Part shown: piece by piece, positions 46,337 through 58,852 of the stretch | Numbering within the stretch: the first letter of the stretch is position 1 | Layout: each line of letters begins with the position of its first letter | From: Streptomyces sp. S.PB5 | GTDB taxonomy: Bacteria; Actinomycetota; Actinomycetes; Streptomycetales; Streptomycetaceae | Length of the DNA: 64,000 bases | Assembly: GCF_030403745.1 (NCBI RefSeq) | Contig: NZ_JAQMWP010000001.1 | Location: forward strand, 558,001-622,000 | Direction: 5' to 3' | Program-made: the position numbers and the translations under genes | The notes under the pieces: model-generated | Database searches by the model: none | Told to the model about the DNA's origin: nothing | Seen by the model: the letters and a program-made list of their open reading frames with translations, nothing else

Positions 46337-47010
46337 GTGAGCAGCAGGGCCCGATCAAGGTGATGGTGGTCGACGACCACCCCATGTGGCGCGACGCGGT
46401 CGCCCGCGACCTGGCCGAGTCCGGCCTGGACGTGGTGGCCACCGCGGGCGACGGCGAGCAGGCCGTACGCCGTGCCAAGGCCGCCGGACCCGATGTGCTC
46501 GTGCTCGATCTGAACCTGCCGTTGAAGCCGGGGGTGCAGGTCTGCAAGGAACTCGTCGGCCACAACCCGGCGTTGCGGGTGCTCGTGCTGTCGGCGAGCG
46601 GCGAGCACGCGGATGTGCTGGAGGCCGTGAAGTCGGGGGCGACCGGCTATCTGCTCAAGTCCGCCTCGACGGAGGAGCTTCTCGACGCGGTGCGGCGCAC
46701 GGCCGTCGGCGACCCCGTCTTCACACCCGGCCTCGCCGGACTCGTCCTCGGTGAGTACCGGCGCCTCGCCTCCGAGCCCGCGCCCGCCCCGGACACCGAC
46801 CAGCCCAAGGCGCCCGAGCTCACCGACCGGGAGACCGAGGTGCTGCGGCTGGTGGCCAAGGGGCTGAGCTACAAGCAGATCGCCGAGCGGCTGGTGATCT
46901 CGCACCGGACCGTCCAGAACCATGTGCAGAACACTCTCGGCAAGCTGCAACTCCACAACCGCGTGGAACTCGTTCGGTACGCCATAGAGCGTGGGCTTGA
47001 CGACGAGTAA
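46333..47010 (+). CDS. NarL/FixJ-type response regulator
   Basis: 225 residues: receiver domain with VVDDHPMWR (acidic pocket), LVLDLNLPLKPG (phosphoacceptor Asp), LVLSASGE and YLLKSA (Lys); C-terminal LuxR-type helix-turn-helix (LTDRETEVLRLVAKGLSYKQIAERLVIS in part). Partner of the preceding kinase. The adjacent pfkA and 2-hydroxyacid dehydrogenase genes are possible but unproven targets. Confidence 0.95.
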   Translation: MSEQQGPIKVMVVDDHPMWRDAVARDLAESGLDVVATAGDGEQAVRRAKAAGPDVLVLDLNLPLKPGVQVCKELVGHNPALRVLVLSASGEHADVLEAVKSGATGYLLKSASTEELLDAVRRTAVGDPVFTPGLAGLVLGEYRRLASEPAPAPDTDQPKAPELTDRETEVLRLVAKGLSYKQIAERLVISHRTVQNHVQNTLGKLQLHNRVELVRYAIERGLDDE

Positions 47011-47058
47011 AGCAATGGGCCGCTGTTTCACCGGAATTGCCCTTCCCGCCCATCCCTG

Positions 47059-47074
47059 TGTGACCTGGATCACC
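47059..47074. promoter_or_regulatory. Crp/Rex-like inverted repeat before pfkA
   Basis: TGTGA-CCTGGA-TCACC matches the TGTGA-N6-TCACA pattern at 9 of 10 positions. It ends 2 bp before TAGCGT (47077-47082), a candidate -10 of pfkA. Both Crp and the NADH-sensing repressor Rex use this half-site layout. Confidence 0.4.
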
Positions 47075-47118
47075 ATTAGCGTGACTCCCACAGGCAACCG
47101 CGGCGAAGGGACATTTCC

Positions 47119-48147
47119 ATGCGGGTCGGAGTACTGACCGGAGGCGGCGACTGCCCCGGGCTCAACGCCGTCATCCGGGGCATCGTCCGCAAGGGCGTGC
47201 AGGAGTACGGCTATGACTTCGTCGGCTTCCGGGACGGCTGGCGGGGGCCACTGGAGAACGACACCGTCCGTCTCGACATCCCCGCCGTACGCGGCATCCT
47301 GCCCCGCGGCGGCACCATCCTCGGCTCCTCGCGGACCAACCCCCTGAAGGCCGAGGGCGGCATCCGGCGCATCAAGGAGAACCTCGCCAAGCAGGAGGTC
47401 GAGGCGCTCATCGCCATCGGCGGCGAGGACACCATGGGGGTCGCGGCGCGGCTCACCGACGAGTACGGGGTGCCCGTCGTCGGCGTACCGAAGACCATCG
47501 ACAACGACCTGTCCGCCACCGACTACACCTTCGGCTTCGACACCGCCGTCGGCATCGCCACGGAGGCCATCGACCGGCTGCACACCACCGCCGAGTCGCA
47601 CATGCGGGTCCTGGTCTGCGAGGTCATGGGCCGGCACGCAGGCTGGATCGCCCTCCACTCCGGCCTCGCCGGCGGCGCCAACGTCATCCTCATCCCCGAA
47701 CAGCGCTTCGACGTCGACCAGGTGTGCGCCTGGATCACCTCCCGCTTCAAGGCCTCGTACGCCCCGATCGTGGTCGTCGCCGAGGGGGCCATGCCGAAGG
47801 ACGGTGACGTGGTCCTCAAGGACGAGTCGCTCGACTCGTTCGGGCACGTCCGGCTGTCCGGCGTCGGCGAGTGGCTGGCCAAGGAGATCGAGAAGCGGAC
47901 CGGCAAGGAGGCCCGGACGACCGTCCTCGGGCACATCCAGCGCGGCGGCACCCCGAGCGCCTTCGACCGCTGGCTGGCCACCCGGTTCGGTCTGCACGCC
48001 ATCGAGGCGGTACGGGACGGCGACTTCGGCAAGATGGTCGCGCTGCGCGGCACGGACATCGTGCGGGTGCCGATCGCGGAGGCGACGGCGAAGCTGAAGA
48101 CGGTCGACCCGAAGCTGTACGAGGAAGTCGGGGTGTTCTTCGGCTGA
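47119..48147 (+). CDS. pfkA: 6-phosphofructokinase
   Basis: Phosphorylates fructose 6-phosphate in glycolysis. The 342 residues belong to the actinobacterial PFK group: TGGGDCPGLNAVIR, TILGSSRTNPL, GGEDTMG, PKTIDNDLSATDYTFGFDTA, MGRHAGW and LGHIQRGG. At the two positions that classically mark the phosphoryl donor (E. coli Gly104 and Gly124) this protein has Asp (in GGED) and Lys (in PKTIDND), the combination of pyrophosphate enzymes; streptomycete enzymes with the same motif are nevertheless reported as ATP-dependent, as I recall. AAGGGA precedes the ATG by 8 nt. Confidence 0.94.
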   Translation: MRVGVLTGGGDCPGLNAVIRGIVRKGVQEYGYDFVGFRDGWRGPLENDTVRLDIPAVRGILPRGGTILGSSRTNPLKAEGGIRRIKENLAKQEVEALIAIGGEDTMGVAARLTDEYGVPVVGVPKTIDNDLSATDYTFGFDTAVGIATEAIDRLHTTAESHMRVLVCEVMGRHAGWIALHSGLAGGANVILIPEQRFDVDQVCAWITSRFKASYAPIVVVAEGAMPKDGDVVLKDESLDSFGHVRLSGVGEWLAKEIEKRTGKEARTTVLGHIQRGGTPSAFDRWLATRFGLHAIEAVRDGDFGKMVALRGTDIVRVPIAEATAKLKTVDPKLYEEVGVFFG

Positions 48148-48192
48148 GGCTTCCTTCGAGGCTTCCCTGGACCGGCGCCGGACCGGCGCGCA

Positions 48193-48226
48193 TGGGTTAT
48201 GGGCCGTATATTCGGCCCATAACCCA
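48193..48226. promoter_or_regulatory. Perfect 14-bp inverted repeat before the 2-hydroxyacid dehydrogenase gene
   Basis: TGGGTTATGGGCCG (48193-48206), spacer TATATT, then the exact complement (48213-48226). It ends 5 nt before the AGGGGAG ribosome site. The low GC of the central part and the TATATT core suggest an operator overlapping a promoter; as RNA it would be a hairpin next to the ribosome site. Confidence 0.6.
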
Positions 48227-49192
48227 CCAGAAGGGGAGCCCTTTCGTGGAGATCCTGGCCTTCGGAGTGCAAGCGGACGAGAAGCCCCTGATCGAGCGGG
48301 CCTTCCAGGGCCACCACGAGGTCCGCTGCCTGGACGTCTTCCTCAACGAGGACACCGCCCCCATCGCCGCCGGGTACGAGGCCATCTCCACCAGCGTCAA
48401 CGCCGAGCTCGGCGCCCGTGTCCTGGAGGTCCTCGCCGCCGGCGGCACGCGGATGATCGCCCAGCGGTCCACCGGGTTCAACAACATCGACCTCAAGGTG
48501 GCGGAGCGGCTCGGCATGACGGTCGCCCGGGTCTCGTACTACTCGCCGTACTCCGTCGCCGAGTTCGCCTGGACCCTCGCCATGGCGGTCAACCGCCGTA
48601 TCGTCCGCGCCGCCATCCGCACCCGCGACTTCGACTTCCGCCTGGACGGCCTGATGGGCCGCGACATGTACGGCCGCACCGTCGGCGTCCTCGGCACCGG
48701 CAAGATCGGCGAGGCGTTCACCCGGATCGCCCATGGCTTCGGCATGAAGCTGCTCGGCTGGGACGTCGCCGAGAACCCGGCCTGCAGGGAACTCGGCATG
48801 ACATACGTTTCCAAGGAGCAGCTTCTCGCCGAGTCCGACCTGGTCACCCTGCACGTCCCGCTGATGCCGGAGACGCAGCACCTCATCGACGCCGACGCCC
48901 TGAAGGCCATGAAGGACGACGCGATCCTGGTGAACTCCAGCCGCGGTGGCCTGATCGACACCGCCGCGCTCGTCACCGAACTGCGCGCCGGCCGCTTCAC
49001 GGGCGTCGGCCTCGACGTCTACGAGGCCGAGGCGGGCCTGTTCTTCCTCGACAAGTCCCTCGAAGCCATCGAGGACGACACCCTGGCCCGCCTGGTCACC
49101 TTCCCGAACGTCCTGGTCACGTCCCACCAGGCGTACTACACCGAGGACGCCGTCGGCCAGATCGTCGACGCCACGGTGAAGAACGTTCTCGA

Positions 49193-52715
<3,523 letters not shown>

Positions 52716-52741
52716 GGGTTCTGCCCATTACAGGGATATGA

Positions 52742-52788
52742 CGTGGGGCGCGGATCACATACGATCCGCGCCCCACGGCACTTTTGCG
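52742..52788 (+). terminator. Terminator after the DAHP synthase gene
   Basis: A perfect 15-bp stem (core GTGGGGCGCGGATC and complement, 52742-52756 and 52763-52777) with a 6-nt loop, then GCACTTTTGC. Confidence 0.88.
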
Positions 52789-52809
52789 GCCCCTTGGCGG
52801 CGGGTAAGG

Positions 52810-52828
52810 TTAGGTTAGCCTCACCGAT
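52810..52828 (+). promoter_or_regulatory. Iron box (DmdR1/IdeR-type) upstream of bfd
   Basis: TTAGGTTAGCCTCACCGAT closely follows the actinobacterial iron-box consensus TTAGGTTAGGCTCACCTAA. It sits 46 bp before the bfd start, so bfd should be repressed by iron. Confidence 0.8.
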
Positions 52829-52873
52829 CATCGGGACGGCACGACTTATCGATCCCGTGGGGAGGTGGACCGC

Positions 52874-53098
52874 GTGTATGTCTGCAGTTGCTTCGGCATC
52901 ACCGAGCAGCAGGTCAAGAAACACGCGGCGGACGGCGCCTGCACCCCCCGTCAGATAGCCTCCGCCTGCAAGGCCGGCACCGACTGCGGTTCCTGTGTGC
53001 GGCGCATTCAGGCGCTGCTCGGCCGGGGTGCCTGTCCGCGCCGTGAGCTCGCGGACCAGGGGCAGCCGGTCCTCGCCGAGCTGGACGAGGCGGCCTAG
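52874..53098 (+). CDS. bfd: Bacterioferritin-associated ferredoxin
   Basis: 74 residues with the BFD-type [2Fe-2S] ligand set Cys4, Cys6, Cys38 and Cys41 (CSC and GTDCGSC). It reduces the iron core of bacterioferritin so that iron can be mobilised. GTG 52874 is chosen, as GGAGG ends 8 nt before it; GTG 52865 overlaps that site. The iron box upstream fits expression under iron limitation. It converges on bfr with shared stop bases CTAG, an intimate pairing of storage and release genes. Confidence 0.93.
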   Translation: MYVCSCFGITEQQVKKHAADGACTPRQIASACKAGTDCGSCVRRIQALLGRGACPRRELADQGQPVLAELDEAA

Positions 53099-53574
53099 CT
53101 CTCCGGCTGCTCGATCAGCTGTGCGATGTAGAGCGCCTCGCCGAGCTTCTCCAGAAGCTCCAGCTGGGTGTCGAGGTAGTCGATGTGGTGCTCCTCGTCC
53201 TCGAGGATCGACTCGAAGATGTTCGCGGACGTGATGTCGCCCTTGGCGCGCATCACCTCGATACCGCGCTTGAGGCGGTCGATCGCCTCGACCTCGATCT
53301 GCCGGTCGGCCTCGAACATCTCCTTGACCGTCTGTCCGACCCGGACATGGAACAGCCGCTGGTAGTTCGGGAGCCCCTCCAGGAACAGGATCCGGTCGGT
53401 GAGCACCTCGGCGTGCTTCATCTCGTCGAACGACTCATGGCGCGTGTACTTCGCGAGCTTCGTCCAGCCGAAGTTCTCCTGCATCTTCGCGTGCAGGAAG
53501 TACTGGTTGATCGCGGTGAGCTCGCCGGTGAGCTGCTCGTTGAGGAATTCGATGACCTCGGGGTCGCCCTGCAT
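53095..53574 (-). CDS. bfr: Bacterioferritin
   Basis: 159 residues, 24-mer iron-storage protein. The ferroxidase ligands are in place: Glu in LTGELTAINQ, EMKHAE (Glu, Met for heme, His), and ILEDEEHHID. ATG 53574 is preferred because AGGAG lies 8-12 nt before it and the sequence MQGDPEVIEFLNEQL is the usual N-terminus; a 20-codon upstream extension with three cysteines is unlikely to be translated. Confidence 0.95.
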   Translation of the reverse strand: MQGDPEVIEFLNEQLTGELTAINQYFLHAKMQENFGWTKLAKYTRHESFDEMKHAEVLTDRILFLEGLPNYQRLFHVRVGQTVKEMFEADRQIEVEAIDRLKRGIEVMRAKGDITSANIFESILEDEEHHIDYLDTQLELLEKLGEALYIAQLIEQPES

Positions 53575-53649
53575 CGCAGAGGCTCCTTCCGATTCGAGGG
53601 ACTGGCAGGTTGCGCCGCATCCTTGCATCGGCAACGAAGATCGTCCAGT

Positions 53650-53700
53650 AAGTCTTCACTTAGTAAGTAAGTGCATGCTTAGTCCAATTTGGACCTATTT
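53650..53700. promoter_or_regulatory. AT-rich, palindrome-bearing bfr upstream region
   Basis: Strongly AT-rich for this genome. It contains ACTTA-G-TAAGT (53658-53668) and GTCCAA-T-TTGGAC (53682-53694), both perfect palindromes, in the divergent gap between bfr and the sulfite-oxidase-like gene. Likely promoter/operator sequence; neither palindrome matches the iron-box consensus. Confidence 0.5.
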
Positions 53701-53749
53701 GGGATCTGGTTGGTCATGTGCACTGCCCCGGGTCTGTCAGGATGGAGTC

Positions 53750-54382
53750 ATGGGTCAGCCGGTGGAACGCGAGTCAGGAGAAGCGGCACACTCCGAGCTT
53801 CCGCCGGGGCAGCGAGTGCAGCGCGGCTGGCCGGTCACGCACTACGGCCCGGTCCCCAAGTTCCGCCCCGAACGCTGGGAGTTCCGTGTCTTCGGCGCCA
53901 CCGCCGACGGTGAGAAGCACTGCTGGAACCACGACGAGTTCACGGCCCTCCCGTACACCACCGTCGAGGCCGATCTGCACTGCGTCACGAAGTTCAGCAT
54001 GCTCGGCGCGGAGTGGGGCGGCATCCCCGCCCGGACCATCCTGGAGATCGCCCCGCCGGCCCCGGACGTCACCCATGTGATGGTGTGGGCCGAGTACGGA
54101 TTCAGCTCCAACCTGCGCCTCGCGGACTTCGCCGCCGACCGCACGATCTTCGCCACCCACAAGGACGGCGAGCTGCTGACCGCCGAGCACGGCTTCCCGC
54201 TCCGCCTCGTCGTCCCTCATCTGTACGCCTGGAAGGGCCCCAAGTGGGTCCGCGGCGTGGAGTACATGACGGCCGACCGCCGCGGCTTCTGGGAGGAACG
54301 CGGCTATCACAACATCGGCGACCCCTGGAAGGAACAGCGCTACTCCTACCAGGAGGGGCCGGGGGACGGACCCGAGCTGTAG
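53750..54382 (+). CDS. Sulfite-oxidase-like molybdopterin oxidoreductase
   Basis: 210 residues with the oxidoreductase molybdopterin-binding fold. The Mo-ligating cysteine is in DLHCVTKFSMLGAEWGG, and HEHGFPLRLVVPHLYAWKGPKWV-type sequence (here AEHGFPLRLVVPHLYAWKG) is conserved in the family. There is no dimerisation domain or Tat signal, so it is a short cytosolic YedY-like protein. Its electron partner is unknown. ATG 53750 has GGATGG just upstream. It diverges from bfr. Confidence 0.85.
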   Translation: MGQPVERESGEAAHSELPPGQRVQRGWPVTHYGPVPKFRPERWEFRVFGATADGEKHCWNHDEFTALPYTTVEADLHCVTKFSMLGAEWGGIPARTILEIAPPAPDVTHVMVWAEYGFSSNLRLADFAADRTIFATHKDGELLTAEHGFPLRLVVPHLYAWKGPKWVRGVEYMTADRRGFWEERGYHNIGDPWKEQRYSYQEGPGDGPEL

Positions 54383-54525
54383 CCGCGTGTTCATCGCGTC
54401 CGGCCACAGGACGATCATGCCGTTGTCGACCAGTTCCATGGCGGCGATCGACAGGGTGTCCGCGGCCGGCGCCACGACGGTAAGCTCGGGACCTGGTACT
54501 ACGACAACTGCACGGGGAGCCCTGC

Positions 54526-54801
54526 ATGGCCGTCTTCAACGTGATCTTCTCGGAGGCCGCAGCGCGGGTTCGCGACAGCCTGCCGGACGACCGCCTTGAG
54601 GTGCTTCAGCGAGGCCTCGCCATAGTGGCCAAGGACCCCCGTACCAAGATCTCCTCGCCGATCTCCGGTGACGAGAACACGCGCTCCCTGGCGCTGACCC
54701 ACACCATGGCAGTGGAGTACGTGATCAGCGACGGGCTGCTGATCGTGCTCGTGGTCCACCTGGTCGACACCTCCCACGTGCTGTTCGAGACCGAGGACTG
54801 A
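54526..54801 (+). CDS. Small conserved hypothetical protein
   Basis: 91 residues beginning MAVFNVIFSEAAARVRDSLP. The alternation of an N-terminal strand, two helices and C-terminal strands (EYVISDGLLIVLVVHLVD) loosely resembles a RelE/ParE-like fold, but no antitoxin gene is adjacent and no toxin residues can be assigned. GGGGAG lies about 7 nt before the ATG. I would leave it as hypothetical. Confidence 0.65.
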   Translation: MAVFNVIFSEAAARVRDSLPDDRLEVLQRGLAIVAKDPRTKISSPISGDENTRSLALTHTMAVEYVISDGLLIVLVVHLVDTSHVLFETED

Positions 54802-54817
54802 CGTTCCGGAGCCCGCG

Positions 54818-55678
54818 TCAGCTCGGCCGAAGTTTCTTCAGGCGCTCCACATCCGCCGCATGCCCCTCCTTGCCGCCGGGCGTCTCGATGATCAGCGGTA
54901 CGCCCTCGGTGGCGGGGTGGGTCATCAGCGCCCGGAACGGATCCTCGCCGATGTGGCCGGCGCCGATGTTCTCGTGCCTGTCCTTGTGGGCGCCGACCAC
55001 GTCCTTGGAGTCGTTGGCGTGGATCAGCTTCAGCCGGCCCTCGCCGACGGTGTCCACCAGCAGATCGAGGGTCTGGTGCATGCCGGACGGGCCGGTCAGA
55101 TCGTGGCCCGCCGCGAAGATGTGGCAGGTGTCGAGGCAGATCCCCAGCTTGGGATGGGCGTCCAGAGCCTCGAAGTACGGCCCGAAGTCCCAGGTCCGCG
55201 AGCAGAGCGAGGCACCCTGTCCGGCGGTCGACTCCAGGAGCAGGAACGGGTCGTCGTCATGGGTGAGCTCGTCGAGAAGCGGCAGCATGTACTCCCGGAC
55301 CTGCTTCAACGCCACGGAACGGTCCCGCCCGCCGGTCGCGCTGCCCGTGTGCACGACCACGCCGAGCGCTCCGATCTCCCGCCCGCGCCGCAGCGAGTGC
55401 CGCATGCTCTCCACCGACTTCTCCACGGTCGCCTCGGTGTGCGAGCCGAAGTTGATCAGATACGGGGCATGGACGTACGCCGGGATCGACTCCGCCTCGC
55501 ACGCCGCGCGGAACTCCTCGTCCTGCCGCGGGTTGCCGGCGGGCGTGGCCCAGCCGCGCGGGTTGGCGACGAAGACCTGCACGGTCTCGGCCTTCAGGTC
55601 ACGGGCGTAGGTCAGGCCGACGGAGTTCAGACCGCCGGCCACGGGGACGTGGCCGCCGACGGGGTTGCGCTGAGTCAT
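54818..55678 (-). CDS. nfo: Endonuclease IV (deoxyribonuclease IV)
   Basis: 286-residue TIM-barrel AP endonuclease with three zinc ions, acting in base-excision repair. Ligand motifs in order: YVHAPYLINFG (His), VVVHTGS (His), LLLESTAGQG (Glu), CLDTCHIFAAGHD (Asp, His), KLIHANDSKDVVGAHKDRHENIG (His, Asp, His) and PLIIETPGG (Glu). ATG 55678 or the GTG immediately before it. Monocistronic. Confidence 0.94.
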   Translation of the reverse strand: MTQRNPVGGHVPVAGGLNSVGLTYARDLKAETVQVFVANPRGWATPAGNPRQDEEFRAACEAESIPAYVHAPYLINFGSHTEATVEKSVESMRHSLRRGREIGALGVVVHTGSATGGRDRSVALKQVREYMLPLLDELTHDDDPFLLLESTAGQGASLCSRTWDFGPYFEALDAHPKLGICLDTCHIFAAGHDLTGPSGMHQTLDLLVDTVGEGRLKLIHANDSKDVVGAHKDRHENIGAGHIGEDPFRALMTHPATEGVPLIIETPGGKEGHAADVERLKKLRPS

Positions 55679-55761
55679 CACCCGTTCAGGGTGTCATGCG
55701 GCGCGGGGTGCCCCGCCGGCGGATGGCGGTCAGGCCGGTCGGCGGGCTCGGTGGTGCCCGG

Positions 55762-57693
55762 TCAGCGGATCTCGATGGTGATGGTCGAGCCCTTGGGAGC
55801 GGTCTGACCGCCCTCCACGGACTGGCTTTTGACCGTGTCACCGAAGAGCCCGAGGATGCCCCGGTCCTCGTCGACCTCGAAGCCGGCGGCCTCCAGCTCG
55901 GCCTTCGCGTCGTCGACCTTGTCGCCGACCACGTCCGGGACCTCGACCATCTCAGGGCCCTTGGAGATCGTCAGCGTCACGGTGTCGCCCTCGGCGGCCT
56001 CGCTGCCCTGCTCCGGGGTCTGTGCGGCGACGAGACCCTTGTCGTACTCGGAGTTGACCTGCTCGGTGGCGACCTTCACCTTCAGGCCCGCCTCCTCCAG
56101 GTCGGCCTTGGCGTCCTCCAGGCTCTCGCCGGTGACCTCCGGGACGTCCACCGGGCTGCCCTTGCTGACGACCAGGGCGACGGCCGCGCCCGAGCGGAGC
56201 GTGGTGCCCGGCTCCGGGTCGGTGCTGATCACCATGCCCTTGATGACGTCGTCGCTGAACTCCCGGGTCACCATGCCCGCCTGGAGGCCGTCGTTCTTGA
56301 GCCGCTCCCTCGCCTTGTCGAGCCGCAGGCCCTTCAGGTCGCCCAGCTGCACGGTCTCGGGACCCTTGGAGATGGTCAGGGTCACCGAGTCGTTGGAGCG
56401 GATGCGGGTGCCGACGGTCGGGTCCGAGTTGATGACCCGGCCGCGCTTGACGGTGTCGCTGTACTCCCGCTTCACCGTGCCCACTTCGAGGCCGGCCGCC
56501 TCCAGCCGGTCCTCGGCCTGTGCCTCCGTCTTTCCGATCAGCGCCGGGACCTTGGTGAACTGACCGGAGTTGATGTACCAGACGCCGGCGCCCACGCCGA
56601 GGATCAGCAGGAGGGCGACGACGATCGCGAGCGGCCCGCGCGGGGGGCCCGAACGGCGGCGCCGGGGCGGAGGGGGCGGCGGGGTCTCGAACCGGCTTGT
56701 GCGGTTGAGGCCGGGCTCGCCCTCGGGCTCGTTGACCGGCAGCGGCCTCGGCACGGTCAGCGAGCGCGGGATCACGCTCGTGCGGTCCTCGGCGTTGCTG
56801 TGCTGGGTGGTCAGCGCCTGCGGCGGGACCATGTCCAGCTGGTCCGCGCCGAGCGCCGCACGCGCCTCGCGGGCCTGGGCGAGCAGCGCCACCGCGTCAT
56901 GGGGGCGGAGGTCCGGGGCACGGGCGGTCGCCGACGCCACCAGCTCGTCCAGCTCGAACGGCAGCCCCGGCACGATCGCCGAGGGCGGTGGCACGTCCTC
57001 GTGGAGATGCTTGTAGAGCACGATCGCGGGGGACTCCCCGTCGTGCGGCTTCTCGCCGGTCAGCATCTCGTACAGCACGACACCGCACGCGTACACGTCG
57101 ACGCGGGCGTCGGCGGCGCCCGGCTGCTCGATCTGCTCGGGGGCGAGATAGGAGACGGTGCCGAGCACGGCACCGCTGGTGTTGGTGACGGTGTCGACGG
57201 ACCGGACCAGACCGAAGTCGGCGACCTTGACCCGGCCGTCGTCCCCTATCAGCACGTTCTCCGGCTTCATGTCCCGGTGCACGAACCCCGCGCGGTGCGC
57301 GGCGCCGAGCGCGGCCAGGACCGGCTCCAGGATGTCGAGCGCGGCCCGCGGCTGCAGCGCCCCGCGGTCGCGCAGCACGTCCCGCAGGGTGCAGCCGGCC
57401 ACGTACTCCATGGCGAGATAGACGTACGACCCGTCGGTGCCCTGGTCGAAGACCTGCACCACATTGGGGTGGGCGAGCCGGGCGACGGACTTGGCCTCGC
57501 GGATGAACCGGTCGACGAAGGTGCCGTCGGCGGCGAGGCCCGGGTGCATCACCTTCAGCGCGAGCACGCGGTCGAGGCGGGTGTCCACGGCCCGGTAGAC
57601 CGTGGCCATCCCGCCGACCGCGATCCGCGCGTCCACGCGATAGCGGCCGTCGAGCACCTGCCCGACCAGAGGGTCCTGAAGGGTCGTATCCAC
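55762..57693 (-). CDS. PASTA-domain Ser/Thr protein kinase (probably PkaF)
   Basis: 643 residues from GTG 57693. Cytoplasmic kinase domain (~10-275: VGGMATVYRA, ALKVM, FVHRDMKPENV, VADFGLVR, GTVSYLAPEQ), a Pro/Arg-rich linker (ETPPPPPPRRRR), one helix (GPLAIVVALLLILGVGAGVWYI) and four extracellular PASTA repeats (~70 residues each: KVPALIGKT, QLGDLKGL, DVPEVTGES, EVPDVVGDK) that bind muropeptides or lipid II. It resembles S. coelicolor PkaF as I recall. TACACT lies 7 nt before the GTG on the minus strand with no ribosome site. It lies about 4 kb from an Rv2175c-like gene, whose mycobacterial homolog is phosphorylated by the kinase next door (PknL). Confidence 0.93.
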   Translation of the reverse strand: MDTTLQDPLVGQVLDGRYRVDARIAVGGMATVYRAVDTRLDRVLALKVMHPGLAADGTFVDRFIREAKSVARLAHPNVVQVFDQGTDGSYVYLAMEYVAGCTLRDVLRDRGALQPRAALDILEPVLAALGAAHRAGFVHRDMKPENVLIGDDGRVKVADFGLVRSVDTVTNTSGAVLGTVSYLAPEQIEQPGAADARVDVYACGVVLYEMLTGEKPHDGESPAIVLYKHLHEDVPPPSAIVPGLPFELDELVASATARAPDLRPHDAVALLAQAREARAALGADQLDMVPPQALTTQHSNAEDRTSVIPRSLTVPRPLPVNEPEGEPGLNRTSRFETPPPPPPRRRRSGPPRGPLAIVVALLLILGVGAGVWYINSGQFTKVPALIGKTEAQAEDRLEAAGLEVGTVKREYSDTVKRGRVINSDPTVGTRIRSNDSVTLTISKGPETVQLGDLKGLRLDKARERLKNDGLQAGMVTREFSDDVIKGMVISTDPEPGTTLRSGAAVALVVSKGSPVDVPEVTGESLEDAKADLEEAGLKVKVATEQVNSEYDKGLVAAQTPEQGSEAAEGDTVTLTISKGPEMVEVPDVVGDKVDDAKAELEAAGFEVDEDRGILGLFGDTVKSQSVEGGQTAPKGSTITIEIR

Positions 57694-57853
57694 GCAGGTG
57701 AGTGTACGAGCCGAGACTGACAGGGCCGGGGGTTCGGGCGAGATCGGGGCGGGACTGAAGCCGTCCTGTGACGGACGTCGCAACGACTTTCGGCCTGCCT
57801 CGAACGTGCGTTCAGGACGAGACGGGCGAGGCGGACGCGACGGGCGGGCCGGG

Positions 57854-58651
<798 letters not shown>

Positions 58652-58852
58652 TCAGCCTCCTTGGACGGCGGTGAGGACCTCGACGCGGTCTCCCTCGGTC
58701 AGGGACGTCGACGACCACTGTCCGCGCGGGACGACGGTTTCGTTGAGGGCGGCGGCCACTCCGGAGGGCGCCGGGGTGAGGGTGCGTACGACGGTGTCGA
58801 GAGCCGTGCCGGGAGCGAACTCCCGCGGCTCCCCGTTGACGGAGATGTTCAT
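58652..58852 (-). CDS. thiS: Sulfur carrier protein ThiS
   Basis: 66-residue ubiquitin-fold protein. It ends in the diagnostic Gly-Gly (AVQGG), which is adenylated and converted to a thiocarboxylate to supply sulfur for thiazole. The start overlaps the thiO stop by 4 nt. No thiF-like adenylating enzyme is visible in the window. Confidence 0.95.
   Translation of the reverse strand: MNISVNGEPREFAPGTALDTVVRTLTPAPSGVAAALNETVVPRGQWSSTSLTEGDRVEVLTAVQGG

Noticed and set aside
53774..54475. Minus-strand frame beginning MAPAADTLSIAAMELVDNGM
   Set aside because: The first ~30 codons look coding-like, but the frame then runs antisense through the sulfite-oxidase-like gene; no homology or start signal supports it. 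It could be a gene remnant in 54383-54475.
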